Below are positions 1 through 6,635 of a stretch of 15,472 bases of DNA, piece by piece. A program made the translations under genes and the position numbers. How positions within the stretch are numbered: position 1 is the first letter of the stretch; each line of letters starts with the position of its first letter. Under the pieces are notes generated by a model. The model was not told where the DNA came from, did no database searches, and saw only the letters and a program-made list of their open reading frames with translations. The stretch comes from Desulfobulbus sp. (lineage in GTDB: Bacteria; Pseudomonadota; Gammaproteobacteria; Burkholderiales; Rhodocyclaceae), in assembly GCA_009782025.1 (NCBI GenBank), contig WQUQ01000073.1, positions 1-15,472 of the forward strand. Reading direction: 5' to 3'.

Positions 1-2
1 GC

Positions 3-68
3 ATTGACGAGATGAACGCTCAACCGGTTCGCTTTCAATGGAAAAAGTTTGATTTCCAGATGACCTAA
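3..68 (+). CDS. C-terminal end of a probable transposase (partial, cut by window edge)
   Basis: An open frame enters from the left edge and stops at TAA (66-68). The visible 21 residues include NAQPVRFQWKKF. A short tail of the form N-x-x-P-x-x-F-x-W-x-K near the C-terminus is what I remember from IS630-type DDE transposases, so I read this as the end of such a gene. Only the tail is visible, so the family call is weak. The DNA here is clearly less GC-rich than the rest of the window, and a tRNA remnant lies about 190 bases downstream, which fits a mobile or island context. It could instead be the end of an unrelated gene. Confidence 0.35.
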   Translation: MDEMNAQPVRFQWKKFDFQMT

Positions 69-258
69 TTGGTAAATGTTTTAATGAAACGATGTACTAG
101 CCTGACCTTGTCAAATTTTTGGTACTGATTCTTGGGTATCGGTGTCGCTGACAACGAAGTGTCAACGGCATAGCGGAATATTGCGGAATCAATGCCGTGG
201 CAACGGTCCGTAACCATTTGATTGCATGGATATAGCTGCTATAAAGCAGCCCAACTAC
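69..258. other. AT-rich gene-free stretch between transposase end and tRNA remnant
   Basis: I see no credible gene. There is a direct repeat of GCGGAAT separated by ATT (about 174-190). It is flanked by a short inverted repeat CGGCAT (166-171) / ATGCCG (192-197). A 6-bp hairpin GCTGCT-ataa-AGCAGC occupies 235-250. No GGGCCCG-like 5' half that could pair with the tRNA acceptor strand downstream is present. Confidence 0.4.
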
Positions 259-304
259 TCGGACTCATAATCCGTCCAGGGTTCAAGTCCCTGCGGGCCC
301 ACCA
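259..304 (+). pseudogene. 3' fragment of a CAT-anticodon tRNA (Ile2/Met type), probable att-site remnant
   Basis: The anticodon loop CTCATAA (264-270, anticodon CAT) is closed by four pairs (260-263 with 271-274). A perfect T-arm CAGGG-TTCAAGT-CCCTG follows (277-293), then acceptor strand CGGGCCC, discriminator A and an encoded CCA (302-304). The D-arm and the 5' acceptor strand (expected GGGCCCG) are absent upstream, and the variable loop is a single base instead of about five. It therefore cannot fold as a working tRNA. The TTCAAGT T-loop and the anticodon loop resemble lysidine-type tRNA-Ile2(CAT). The 3' half of a tRNA is the usual duplicated target of tyrosine-recombinase elements, so this is best explained as the distal att repeat of an element lying to the left. 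Confidence 0.65.
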
Positions 305-310
305 AAACAG

Positions 311-351
311 CCCCCGTGCAATCGACAGATTGTGCGGGGGGTTCTTTTTTT
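311..351 (+). terminator. Strong Rho-independent terminator (probably bidirectional)
   Basis: A 13-bp stem (311-323 with 328-340), including two G-U pairs, is closed by a GACA tetraloop and followed by GGTTC and a run of seven T. It lies just after the tRNA fragment and is probably the original terminator of the tRNA gene. Read from the other strand the hairpin is followed by CTGTTTT, so it can also end the tRNA-Ser transcript coming from the right. Confidence 0.8.
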
Positions 352-376
352 CTGCCTGATAGTTGGCCACATGCTC

Positions 377-467
<91 letters not shown>

Positions 468-480
468 GCGAAAGCGGCGC

Positions 481-508
481 ATTGTAGCAGCTTGGCGGGA
501 TAGTTCAA
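481..508 (-). promoter_or_regulatory. Sigma-70 promoter for tRNA-Ser
   Basis: On the minus strand TTGAAC (508-503) and TACAAT (486-481) are separated by 16 bp. The predicted start lies a few bases before the tRNA 5' end at 467. The -35 hexamer contains the TGA stop codon of the exonuclease-like gene (507-505), so gene end and promoter overlap. Confidence 0.65.
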
Positions 509-1200
509 ACGGGCCGGCGCGGGAACTGGCCCTGGCCCGCCCGGCGCAGCAGGCTGCTGGCGCGCGATTCGGCGATCAGGCCGGCGGCGGAGTCGATTTC
601 CCTGTCGCCGGCGCGCACCAGCAGCATCTGCAACAGGCGGGCGAGCAGCAGCGCGTTTTGCATGGCGTCGCGGCGGCCGCTGCCGACAGCGAGTCCGAAC
701 GCCTCCAGCCAGTCGTCAAGCGGCTGCACGGCCTCGCTCTTGTCGCCGAACAGCGCCGGCAGCAGCCAGGCAAGATCGATCCATTGCGGCTGAAAGTCGA
801 TGCCCAAACGCTCCCGGCAGGCGCGCGCCAAAAACCCGCCGACATAAGGCGCATGGTAGGTCACCAGCGGCCCCTTGGCGGCATGGCGGAGGAAGGCCAG
901 CAAGCGGCGTTCGACCGCCCCGCTCTCTGCCGCCGGGTCGGGAAGATCGACGTACAGCGCATCAATCGGCGCAATCGCCGAACGGTGCACGGTGCAGGCG
1001 GCAATACCGAGCAGGCGGTCGCGTTGCGGATCGGGGCCGCCAGCCGCCACATCGACGACCCGATAGCGGGTGAGAAAATGCGCCTCGTCCAGCGCCGGCG
1101 GCGCGCTCGCCTGCCAGGCGGCGAGGCCGGCCCGCACGTCGTCCGGCAGATGCTCGGGCGTTGCAGCGCGGGACAGGAATTTCTTGATCCCGGAGATCAT
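505..1200 (-). CDS. DnaQ/RNase T-fold 3'-5' exonuclease-like protein, catalytically degenerate
   Basis: The protein is about 231 aa with the layout of DEDDh exonucleases, but the motifs have decayed. Exo I reads VVDVAAGG near residue 50, where VVDxExTG is normal, so the first Asp stays and the Glu is Ala. Exo II reads YHAPYVGGFL near 116-125, where HNxxFDxxFL is normal, so Asp is Val. Exo III reads RRDAMQNAL near 177-185, where the family has HDALxDAL, so His is Arg and Asp is Asn. Four of five catalytic residues are thus missing and nuclease activity is unlikely. The gene overlaps the stop of the upstream DUF294-type gene (TGATG at 1198-1202). AGGTG lies 5 nt before ATG 1200, which favours it over the GTG three bases earlier (1203). 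Exonuclease-like proteins paired with cNMP-CBS-DUF294 proteins are common in proteobacteria. A binding or scaffold role is inference. Confidence 0.8.
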   Translation of the reverse strand: MISGIKKFLSRAATPEHLPDDVRAGLAAWQASAPPALDEAHFLTRYRVVDVAAGGPDPQRDRLLGIAACTVHRSAIAPIDALYVDLPDPAAESGAVERRLLAFLRHAAKGPLVTYHAPYVGGFLARACRERLGIDFQPQWIDLAWLLPALFGDKSEAVQPLDDWLEAFGLAVGSGRRDAMQNALLLARLLQMLLVRAGDREIDSAAGLIAESRASSLLRRAGQGQFPRRPV

Positions 1201-3173
1201 CACTGCACCTGATAGTCGAGTTTCAGGCGCGACTGGATTTTCCGCGCCTGGCGGAAGGATTCCTTGAGGATGCGGCGATCCAGTCCGTTGAGTTTTTCCG
1301 GGTCGATCAGGTTGTCGCCCTGACGCCCCGGCTCGCCTTCCAGATGCTGATGCTGCAAACGCAGCAACTGGATGAAGTTGAGGCCGTCGAGTACGGCATT
1401 GACATCTTCGGCCCCGGACGACAGACGCTGCGAAGCCAGGCGCAGGCGCTGCAAGGTGTTGGTGTTGTGCACGCCGGCGGCCAGCGCGTAGATGCGCGCG
1501 ACATCGACGAAAATGCGCGAGCCGTATTTCTTCAGGTCAATCTTGCCCGGATGGCCGGGTTCGAGATCGGTGATGAAATCGCGGATCTTGCCCAGCGGCG
1601 GGCCGACATCGAGCGCGTTGCGCGCCATCGCCCGCAGAAAGATCGGCGACGCCGCCGCTTGCGCCAGCAGATGACGGCGCAAGCTGTCAGCCAGTTCGCT
1701 TTTGCCGTACAGCGGACGAAAATCGAAGAAGATCGTGGCATTGAGCAAGGCAACCGGCTCCGGCTGCCTGATCCACTCGCTGAAGCGCGCCTTCCATTCA
1801 TCGAGCGTCAGGCACCACTGCGGGTTGCTGGCCATGATGTTGCCCTTGCACAGCGGAAAGCCGACGGCGTCCAGATCCTTGTTGACGGCCAGCGCAAAGC
1901 TCAAAAAGCGCTCCTTGAGCGCCGCCTGGTCTTCGTTCGCCGGCACGGTGAATAGGATGCCGTTATCCTGATCGGTGCTGAAAGTCTGCTCGTCGCGCCC
2001 TTCCGAGCCGAAGGCCAGCCAGGTCCAGTCGATGCCGGCGAAATCGTGGCGGTCGAGATTGATCTGAATGACGCGCCGGGTCAGCGCGTCGTTGAGCGCC
2101 GAGATGAACTGCGTCAATTGCTCCGCCCCGATGCCCTGGGCCAGCATGTTGAATGACAACTGGCGCACGTCCGCCGCCGAGCGCCTGAGCGCCCCGATGT
2201 CGGTGGCCGTCTCGATGGCCTGGCGAATCTGGGAGAGGCCGATGCGCTGCAAGGCGAACAGATCACGCTCGGAAACAATGCCGGACAAGCGCCCGGCAGG
2301 GTCGGTGACGAGCACATGGCGAATGCCGTGGGTGGCCATGCTCAGCATCGCGTCGTAGGCGGTGGCCTGCTCGCCGAGCGCGAACGGCTCGGCCGACATG
2401 ACCTGGCTGATCGGCGTGTCGAGCGGCAGATCGGCCAGCACCACGCGGTCGAGCAAATCACCGCGGGTAAAGATGCCAAGCGGCTTGTTCTCGCCATCGC
2501 TGACGATGATCGAACCAATACCCGCCCGCGACATGATTTCCAGCGCCTCGCGCAGCGGCGTCTCGGGGCGAACCGCCAGCGGGTTGCGGGCGCCGATGCC
2601 GGACAGCGGCGAATTGAGCGTCTGCTGCTCGCTCGCCTTCTGCGCGAATTGCTGCTGCAACTGGGAGCGCGACTGATTGAGCAGGCTGGCGATGTACTGC
2701 GTGCAAAACAGATTGAATTCCGGGCTGCTGGCCATCAACCCGAGGAAATCCTCGGCCGGCAACTGGTAGCAAAAGGTATCCTCCAGCGCCGTGTAGACGT
2801 TGGTCGAGGGCCGGCCGGCCGTCACTGCGCCAATCGGGAAGCTCTCGCCAACGCCGAGGGTGAGAATGGAATACTCCGTCACCGCCACCTCGCCCGCCTG
2901 GCGCGCCTGCACCTTGCCGGATTCGATCAGGTAGAAGAAGCGGACATTGCCGGCCGCCGGCCCGACGATCTCGCTGCCCGCCGGATAAAAAACGATCTGC
3001 GCCTTGTCACCGAAAGTCTGCAACGCCGCCGCCGACATCTTGTCGAACGGCGCATGCTTCTTCAGGAAAGCCTGCGTATTGCCCGCCACCCGCCGCCGCC
3101 CCTCGTCGCGCAACTGCTCGCCGATCGGGTCGATGGTCGATTCTTCCTGTTTATCGGTCATGTTCTTGGGCAT
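1200..3173 (-). CDS. cNMP-binding / CBS-pair / DUF294 nucleotidyltransferase-like signalling protein
   Basis: The protein is about 657 aa with four modules. A cyclic-nucleotide-binding fold lies at roughly 35-170 (FYLIESGKVQ; VGESFPIGAV). Tandem CBS domains lie at about 200-325 (IGSIIVSDGENKPLGIFTRGD; HVLVTDPAGRLSGIVSERD). A DUF294 nucleotidyltransferase-like domain shows GSEGRDEQTF then TDQDNG near 390-406, the G-S-x-G-R...D-x-D metal-binding motif of GlnD-like enzymes. A DUF294 C-terminal helical domain follows to the end. Members of this family are predicted cytoplasmic signal-transduction proteins; the transferred nucleotide and target are unknown. An ATG at 3182 is possible, but AAGGGA abuts it directly, whereas the ATG at 3173 has normal spacing, so 3173 is preferred. 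Translation is coupled to the exonuclease-like gene. The intact motif contrasts with that decayed partner. Confidence 0.9.
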   Translation of the reverse strand: MPKNMTDKQEESTIDPIGEQLRDEGRRRVAGNTQAFLKKHAPFDKMSAAALQTFGDKAQIVFYPAGSEIVGPAAGNVRFFYLIESGKVQARQAGEVAVTEYSILTLGVGESFPIGAVTAGRPSTNVYTALEDTFCYQLPAEDFLGLMASSPEFNLFCTQYIASLLNQSRSQLQQQFAQKASEQQTLNSPLSGIGARNPLAVRPETPLREALEIMSRAGIGSIIVSDGENKPLGIFTRGDLLDRVVLADLPLDTPISQVMSAEPFALGEQATAYDAMLSMATHGIRHVLVTDPAGRLSGIVSERDLFALQRIGLSQIRQAIETATDIGALRRSAADVRQLSFNMLAQGIGAEQLTQFISALNDALTRRVIQINLDRHDFAGIDWTWLAFGSEGRDEQTFSTDQDNGILFTVPANEDQAALKERFLSFALAVNKDLDAVGFPLCKGNIMASNPQWCLTLDEWKARFSEWIRQPEPVALLNATIFFDFRPLYGKSELADSLRRHLLAQAAASPIFLRAMARNALDVGPPLGKIRDFITDLEPGHPGKIDLKKYGSRIFVDVARIYALAAGVHNTNTLQRLRLASQRLSSGAEDVNAVLDGLNFIQLLRLQHQHLEGEPGRQGDNLIDPEKLNGLDRRILKESFRQARKIQSRLKLDYQVQ

Positions 3174-3242
3174 GTTTGTCATTCCCTTGGTTTCAGAATA
3201 TTCCGTGTCGTTGTGAGCTTTTGGCGTCGTTGATGAACGCCG

Positions 3243-3677
3243 TCACTTGATGGCCAGAACCACCACCCCGGCCGTGACCAGGCCGATGCCGATCCACTCG
3301 CGCAGCGTTGAGCGTTCGCCGAGAAAGATGAGCGCGAAGATGGCCACCAGTACGACGCTGAATTTATCCACGGGCGCCACCTTGGAGGCCGGGCCGGCTT
3401 GCAGGGCGCGAAAGTAGCACACCCACGACGCGCCGGTGGCCAGCGCCGAGAGCGCCAGGAACAGCAACGTTTTGGGCGACAGCGTGCGCGGGTCGGCCCA
3501 CTTGCCGGTGTAGCCGACGAAGGCCGCGAGGACGAACACGATGATGACGGTGCGGATCAGCGTGGCGAAATCGGAATCGACGCCGCGGATGCCGACCTTG
3601 GCGAAGATTGCCGTCAGCGCGGCAAAGCAGGCGGAGAGCAAGGCCCAATGGAACCAGTTGCCGTCTGTGGTCATCAT
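3243..3677 (-). CDS. Single-domain EamA family inner-membrane transporter
   Basis: The protein is 144 aa with about five hydrophobic segments, matching one EamA repeat. Typical DMT transporters carry two such repeats in about 290 aa; this is the short form that must pair to form a channel. Diagnostic stretches are HWALLSACFAALTAIFAKVG at the N-terminus, VCYFRALQAGPASKVAPVDK in the middle, and FLGERSTLREWIGIGLVTAG at the end, which is the usual EamA signature. The substrate cannot be told from sequence; export of small metabolites is the family norm. ATG 3677 is preceded by GGGAAG at good spacing, and a second ATG follows directly. It lies 61 bp upstream of the DUF294-type gene on the same strand and may be cotranscribed with it. 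Confidence 0.88.
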   Translation of the reverse strand: MMTTDGNWFHWALLSACFAALTAIFAKVGIRGVDSDFATLIRTVIIVFVLAAFVGYTGKWADPRTLSPKTLLFLALSALATGASWVCYFRALQAGPASKVAPVDKFSVVLVAIFALIFLGERSTLREWIGIGLVTAGVVVLAIK

Positions 3678-3786
3678 CGCTTCCCGGCGTCGTTATTGGG
3701 TCGGGTAGTTGGCAGGTTGGGGCGAGCCGAAGGCGAAGTCAAAATTTGTGGTTTTTTCACGCTAACCTGCGCGAGTTTTTGCGCCT

Positions 3787-4464
3787 TCACTTCTGATCTA
3801 CGCATGACGGATAAGGTGCCTGCTCATTAGGCACCCTGTTGCATAACTTGATCGGGTTTAGCTGTTTAAATCTTGCGGACCACTTGGAATCATCGAGAAC
3901 CGGCGGCTGATTCAATGGCTGCCCACGCTCAGCCCACTGGATCGTGTAGTAATCATCTGAACCCTTAATGACAATCAGAAGTGCAATCTCACTTCTTGGC
4001 GGCCCAATCTGGACGGAGCCGCAACCTGCTAGCGCCATGAACGCCTCGTGCTCGCCAACCTTGAAGTTGCCAAGTCCTTTGCCTGAGTAACTCGCGGGAC
4101 ATGCACGCTGAAAGCCTCCCGCGATCTGTTGCGCAAGCAGTTGGGGAGTGGCCTTCGGATTTGCAGCGAGTCCTTTGGCGCCGGTCAAAGTAATCATCTG
4201 CGACCATTTTTCGACAGTTTCACCCTCAGGAACTGACTCCTGAATGTACTGTGAGCCACTCCTGTTTTCGTGCGCCGGCCTAAAGCTAGATGGATACGAC
4301 ATCAGCACAATCTGGCTAAAAATTGGTGTTGTCGCAACAACCGAATACCCTTTAGCCCGAAAATCTGCAATTTCGTCCTTGCGCTCTTGTGCAATACCAA
4401 GCATCGACCCCCAGAGCGCGGTCAGCAAAATTGCGGAGATTATGCGCGTAACAGAGTTATTCAT
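3787..4464 (-). CDS. Secreted protein of unknown function (225 aa), low GC
   Basis: I do not recognise the family. Residues 1-25 form a signal peptide: a short charged start (MNNSVTR), a hydrophobic core IISAILLTALWGSMLG, and a likely cut near GIA-QER. The mature part is mixed alpha/beta in character, has no transmembrane segment, and carries four cysteines (in ACPAS, AGCGS, KLCNR and PSCVD), which could form two disulphides in the periplasm. The start is supported by GGAG 7 nt before the ATG. Base composition is visibly less GC-rich than the flanking genes, suggesting horizontal acquisition. It lies 34 bp after the ene-reductase on the same strand and is probably cotranscribed. A 7-bp hairpin (GGTGCCT/AGGCACC, about 3816-3836) falls in its last codons. 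Confidence 0.75.
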   Translation of the reverse strand: MNNSVTRIISAILLTALWGSMLGIAQERKDEIADFRAKGYSVVATTPIFSQIVLMSYPSSFRPAHENRSGSQYIQESVPEGETVEKWSQMITLTGAKGLAANPKATPQLLAQQIAGGFQRACPASYSGKGLGNFKVGEHEAFMALAGCGSVQIGPPRSEIALLIVIKGSDDYYTIQWAERGQPLNQPPVLDDSKWSARFKQLNPIKLCNRVPNEQAPYPSCVDQK

Positions 4465-4498
4465 CGCTCCGCTCCCCCTTGCGTGTACAACCCAACAC

Positions 4499-5563
4499 CT
4501 AGTAGTCCGTATAACCCGCCGCCCCCGGCGTGTAAAAGGTATTCATGTCCACCGCGTTGAGCGGGGCACCGGTTTGCCAGCGTTTGGGCAGGTCGGGATT
4601 GGAAATGAACGGCCGCCCGACCGCGACCAGATCGCATTTGCCGGCGGCGAGGTCTTGTTCGGCGCGGGCGGCGTCGTAACCGCCGGAGAGAATCAGCGCG
4701 CCCTTGAAGGTGGAGCGGAATGTCTGTTTGATGCTATCCGGCACGGCGGGCGCGCCCATGGTTGAGTGGTCGACCAAGTGGATGTAAACCAGCCCGCGGG
4801 CGTCGAGTTGTTGGGCGAGCCAGGCGTAATCCGCTGCCATCGCGTCATACAGCGGCATGTCGTTGAAGATGCCGTAGGGCGAGAGGCGGATGCCGACTTT
4901 GTTTTTGCCGATGGCGGCGATGGCGGCGTCGACGACTTCGAGTACGAAGCGGGCGCGGTTTTCGATGGGGCCGCCGTAGGCGTCGGTGCGCTGGTTGGCG
5001 TTAGGGCGGATGAATTGTTCGAGCAGGTAGCCGTTGGCGGCGTGCAGTTCGACGCCGTCACAGCCGGCGGCGACGGCATTCCTGGCGGCTTGCGCGAATT
5101 CGTTGCGAGTGGCGTCGAGGTCGGCCTGGGTCATGGCGGCGGGCGCGCCGTTCTGTTTCATGCCTGCGGCATCGGTATAGATGTCGCCGGCGGCGGCTAT
5201 GGCGGAGGGGGCGATGAGGCGCGCGCCGGGCGGCAGGTTGAGCGGGTGGCCGACGCGGCCGGCGTGCATGAGTTGCATGAAGACCTTGGCGCCGCCGGCG
5301 TGGGCGGCCTGGGTGATGGTTTGCCAGCCGGCGATTTGTTCTGCCGAGTAGATGCCGGGCATGCGCGGGTAGCCCAGGCCGTTGGGCGAGGGGGAGACGC
5401 CTTCGGTGATGATGAGTCCGGCGCTGGCGCGTTGGCGGTAGTACTCGGTCATGAGTGCGTTGGGGGTGTTGCCGGTGGCGCGGCAGCGCGTCATCGGGGC
5501 CATGACCAAGTGGTTTTGCAGGGTCAGGTTGGCGAGTTGGGCGGGGGAAAAGAGTCGGGACAT
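4499..5563 (-). CDS. Old Yellow Enzyme family alkene reductase (FMN, NAD(P)H dependent)
   Basis: The protein is 354 aa, the usual length for NemA/XenB-type enzymes. It should be a cytoplasmic FMN TIM barrel that reduces activated C=C bonds of enals, enones, maleimides or nitro compounds. Visible markers are MAPMTRCRA at 21-29 (FMN site), MQLMHAGR near 96-103, and HAANGYLLEQF, with H174 and N177 binding the substrate carbonyl and Y179 as proton donor. Also present are RTDAYGG, the arginine in VGIRLSPYG, and the phosphate-binding GRPFISNPDL near the C-terminus. All key residues are intact. The start at 5563 has GGAG 8 nt upstream, and an extended -10 lies 31 nt upstream. The true substrate is unknown; electrophile detoxification is the usual inference. 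Naming it nemA would be over-precise. Confidence 0.93.
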   Translation of the reverse strand: MSRLFSPAQLANLTLQNHLVMAPMTRCRATGNTPNALMTEYYRQRASAGLIITEGVSPSPNGLGYPRMPGIYSAEQIAGWQTITQAAHAGGAKVFMQLMHAGRVGHPLNLPPGARLIAPSAIAAAGDIYTDAAGMKQNGAPAAMTQADLDATRNEFAQAARNAVAAGCDGVELHAANGYLLEQFIRPNANQRTDAYGGPIENRARFVLEVVDAAIAAIGKNKVGIRLSPYGIFNDMPLYDAMAADYAWLAQQLDARGLVYIHLVDHSTMGAPAVPDSIKQTFRSTFKGALILSGGYDAARAEQDLAAGKCDLVAVGRPFISNPDLPKRWQTGAPLNAVDMNTFYTPGAAGYTDY

Positions 5564-5594
5564 GGGGTTGGCTCCAGGGTGATTGAATTTGCCG

Positions 5595-5603
5595 ATATTA
5601 GCA
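5595..5603 (-). promoter_or_regulatory. Probable extended -10 promoter of the ene-reductase gene
   Basis: On the minus strand TGC-TAATAT (5603-5595) forms an extended -10 box, 31 nt before ATG 5563. A weak -35 would fall around 5618-5623. Most of the divergent region with the small plus-strand gene has no other clear signal. Confidence 0.4.
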
Positions 5604-5675
5604 GTCCCGGTTTCAACGCGCAGAACGTTGGGGACGATTTTCTTCCCGCGAGAGAGGTGCTACCCTGCGCCGGCC

Positions 5676-6041
5676 ATGAACCAAACCAACAAACCGCGCC
5701 GCTCGCCGGCCAATCCGCTCGATGCCCGGTTGCCGGTCTGGCGCGACGGGCAGGGCGAGCCGCTCGCCTGCATCGAGAAGATCCGGGTGATGAATGACAA
5801 TTTCGCCGAGTTGCGCCAGGCGCTCATCGATGCGCTCGAGGATGGCATTCTGCTGGGCGCCGACGAGGCCAGCTTGCGCGCTTGCTTCGCGGCGCTGGCG
5901 GCCGAAGTGCCGCTTGGCGTGACCACGGCGCAAGCGAGAAGCCCGGCCTTCAGGCCGGGGTCAAGCGAGTCAAGCGTGATTTCGGTGCCGGAGGCACCCC
6001 AAACTCGTGGCGAGGAAGCTCCGGGCTTCAGCCCGGAGTGA
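5676..6041 (+). CDS. Small conserved protein of unknown function with REP-derived C-terminus
   Basis: The protein is 121 aa. Residues about 20-85 (WRDGQGEPLACIEKIRVMND through DALEDGILLGADEASLRACF) resemble a small uncharacterised betaproteobacterial protein that I recall as W-R-x-G-x-G-x-P-x-x-C-x-E-K followed by two amphipathic helices. Its function is unknown, and it has no signal peptide or membrane segment. The ATG at 5676 is chosen because similarity begins just after it; the frame is open further upstream only through TTG codons. From about residue 90 the reading passes through two REP-like hairpins, and the stop codon directly follows the second one, so the native C-terminus has probably been replaced or extended. 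It faces the universal stress gene convergently. No strong ribosome-binding site is visible. Confidence 0.6.
   Translation: MNQTNKPRRSPANPLDARLPVWRDGQGEPLACIEKIRVMNDNFAELRQALIDALEDGILLGADEASLRACFAALAAEVPLGVTTAQARSPAFRPGSSESSVISVPEAPQTRGEEAPGFSPE
5936..6041 (+). repeat. Pair of REP-like hairpins in direct orientation
   Basis: Hairpin one is CCCGGCC-TTCA-GGCCGGG (5942-5959). Hairpin two is CTCCGGGC-TTCA-GCCCGGAG (6019-6038). Both are preceded by GCGAG(G)AAG and share the TTCA loop, while stem bases differ in a compensating way. Between them lie a tandem GTCAAGCG repeat (5960-5976) and a third perfect hairpin GGTGCC-GGA-GGCACC (5984-5998). This is the form of REP elements mobilised by RAYT transposases (tetranucleotide head plus hairpin). 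Confidence 0.65.
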
Positions 6042-6097
6042 CTCACGGCGCGGCCGCCGGAGGAAACAACGCCAGAGCGGCCAGAGCGGCAATAAAT

Positions 6098-6541
6098 TCA
6101 GCGATAGACCAGAACCGGCACCTTGGAGTGCGTCAGGACCTTGTTGGTCTCGCTGCCGAGCAGAAAGCCGCTGATGCCGCGGCGGCCGTGCGAGGCCATG
6201 AAGATCAGGTCGCAGCCGGATTTTTCGGCGGCCTGGATGATCGCCTCATACGGCACGTCGCTGGTGGCGGTGGCGACGTCGCAGGCGACGCCGGCTTCGG
6301 CGCACAGCGCCTGGACCGCGCCGAGATACCCCTTGGCCTGCTGTTCGGCCATCTCGGCGAATTTTTCCGGCGTGGTCGGGTCGATCAGCGCGCCTTCGCC
6401 GAAGTAGGCGATGGGGTATTCCGGTTTGGCGAAAAAGACCGTGATGCGGGCGCCGGTTTCCTGAGCGAAGAGAACGGCGTGGCGGGCCGTGGCTTGCGAC
6501 AGTTCCGAGCCGTCGGTGGGAACGAGAATGTGCTTGAACAT
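6098..6541 (-). CDS. Universal stress protein (UspA family)
   Basis: The protein is 147 aa, one Usp domain, cytoplasmic and probably dimeric. It opens with MFKHILVPTDGSELS, the canonical first strand with its conserved Asp. Near the C-terminus it has ASHGRRGISGFLLGSETNKV, which fits the ATP-binding pattern G-x2-G-x9-G-S with Ala in place of the first Gly, followed by the closing strand VPVLVYR. Nucleotide binding is therefore likely. GAGGAGG lies 6 nt before ATG 6541, a very strong ribosome-binding site, and a good promoter lies about 70 nt upstream. It is divergent from phaC. In related organisms Usp genes respond to starvation, low oxygen or stress; the specific role here is unknown. Confidence 0.93.
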   Translation of the reverse strand: MFKHILVPTDGSELSQATARHAVLFAQETGARITVFFAKPEYPIAYFGEGALIDPTTPEKFAEMAEQQAKGYLGAVQALCAEAGVACDVATATSDVPYEAIIQAAEKSGCDLIFMASHGRRGISGFLLGSETNKVLTHSKVPVLVYR

Positions 6542-6607
6542 GACTTTCCTCCTCTTCTGAAATCCTGAAACGTTCTGCTGGCGTTGCTTTCCGCCCTGCT
6601 CGGGGTC

Positions 6608-6635
6608 ATGCTACGCGAAGTCAGGAGGATTTCAA
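6608..6635 (-). promoter_or_regulatory. Sigma-70 promoter of the universal stress gene
   Basis: On the minus strand TTGAAA (6635-6630), a 16-bp spacer and TAGCAT (6613-6608) precede the ATG at 6541, leaving a leader of roughly 60 nt that ends in the GAGGAGG ribosome-binding site. Confidence 0.55.

Noticed and set aside
259..304. Functional tRNA-Ile2 or tRNA-Met
   Set aside because: No 5' acceptor strand or D-arm and a one-base variable loop, so it cannot fold as a complete tRNA.
2316..3233. 305-codon plus-strand frame over the DUF294-type gene
   Set aside because: Arg-rich shadow frame of a well-supported multidomain protein.
4766..5797. 343-codon plus-strand frame across the ene-reductase gene
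   Set aside because: Its Gly/Val/Ala-rich low-complexity translation is antisense to an intact Old Yellow Enzyme; no start signals or family motifs.
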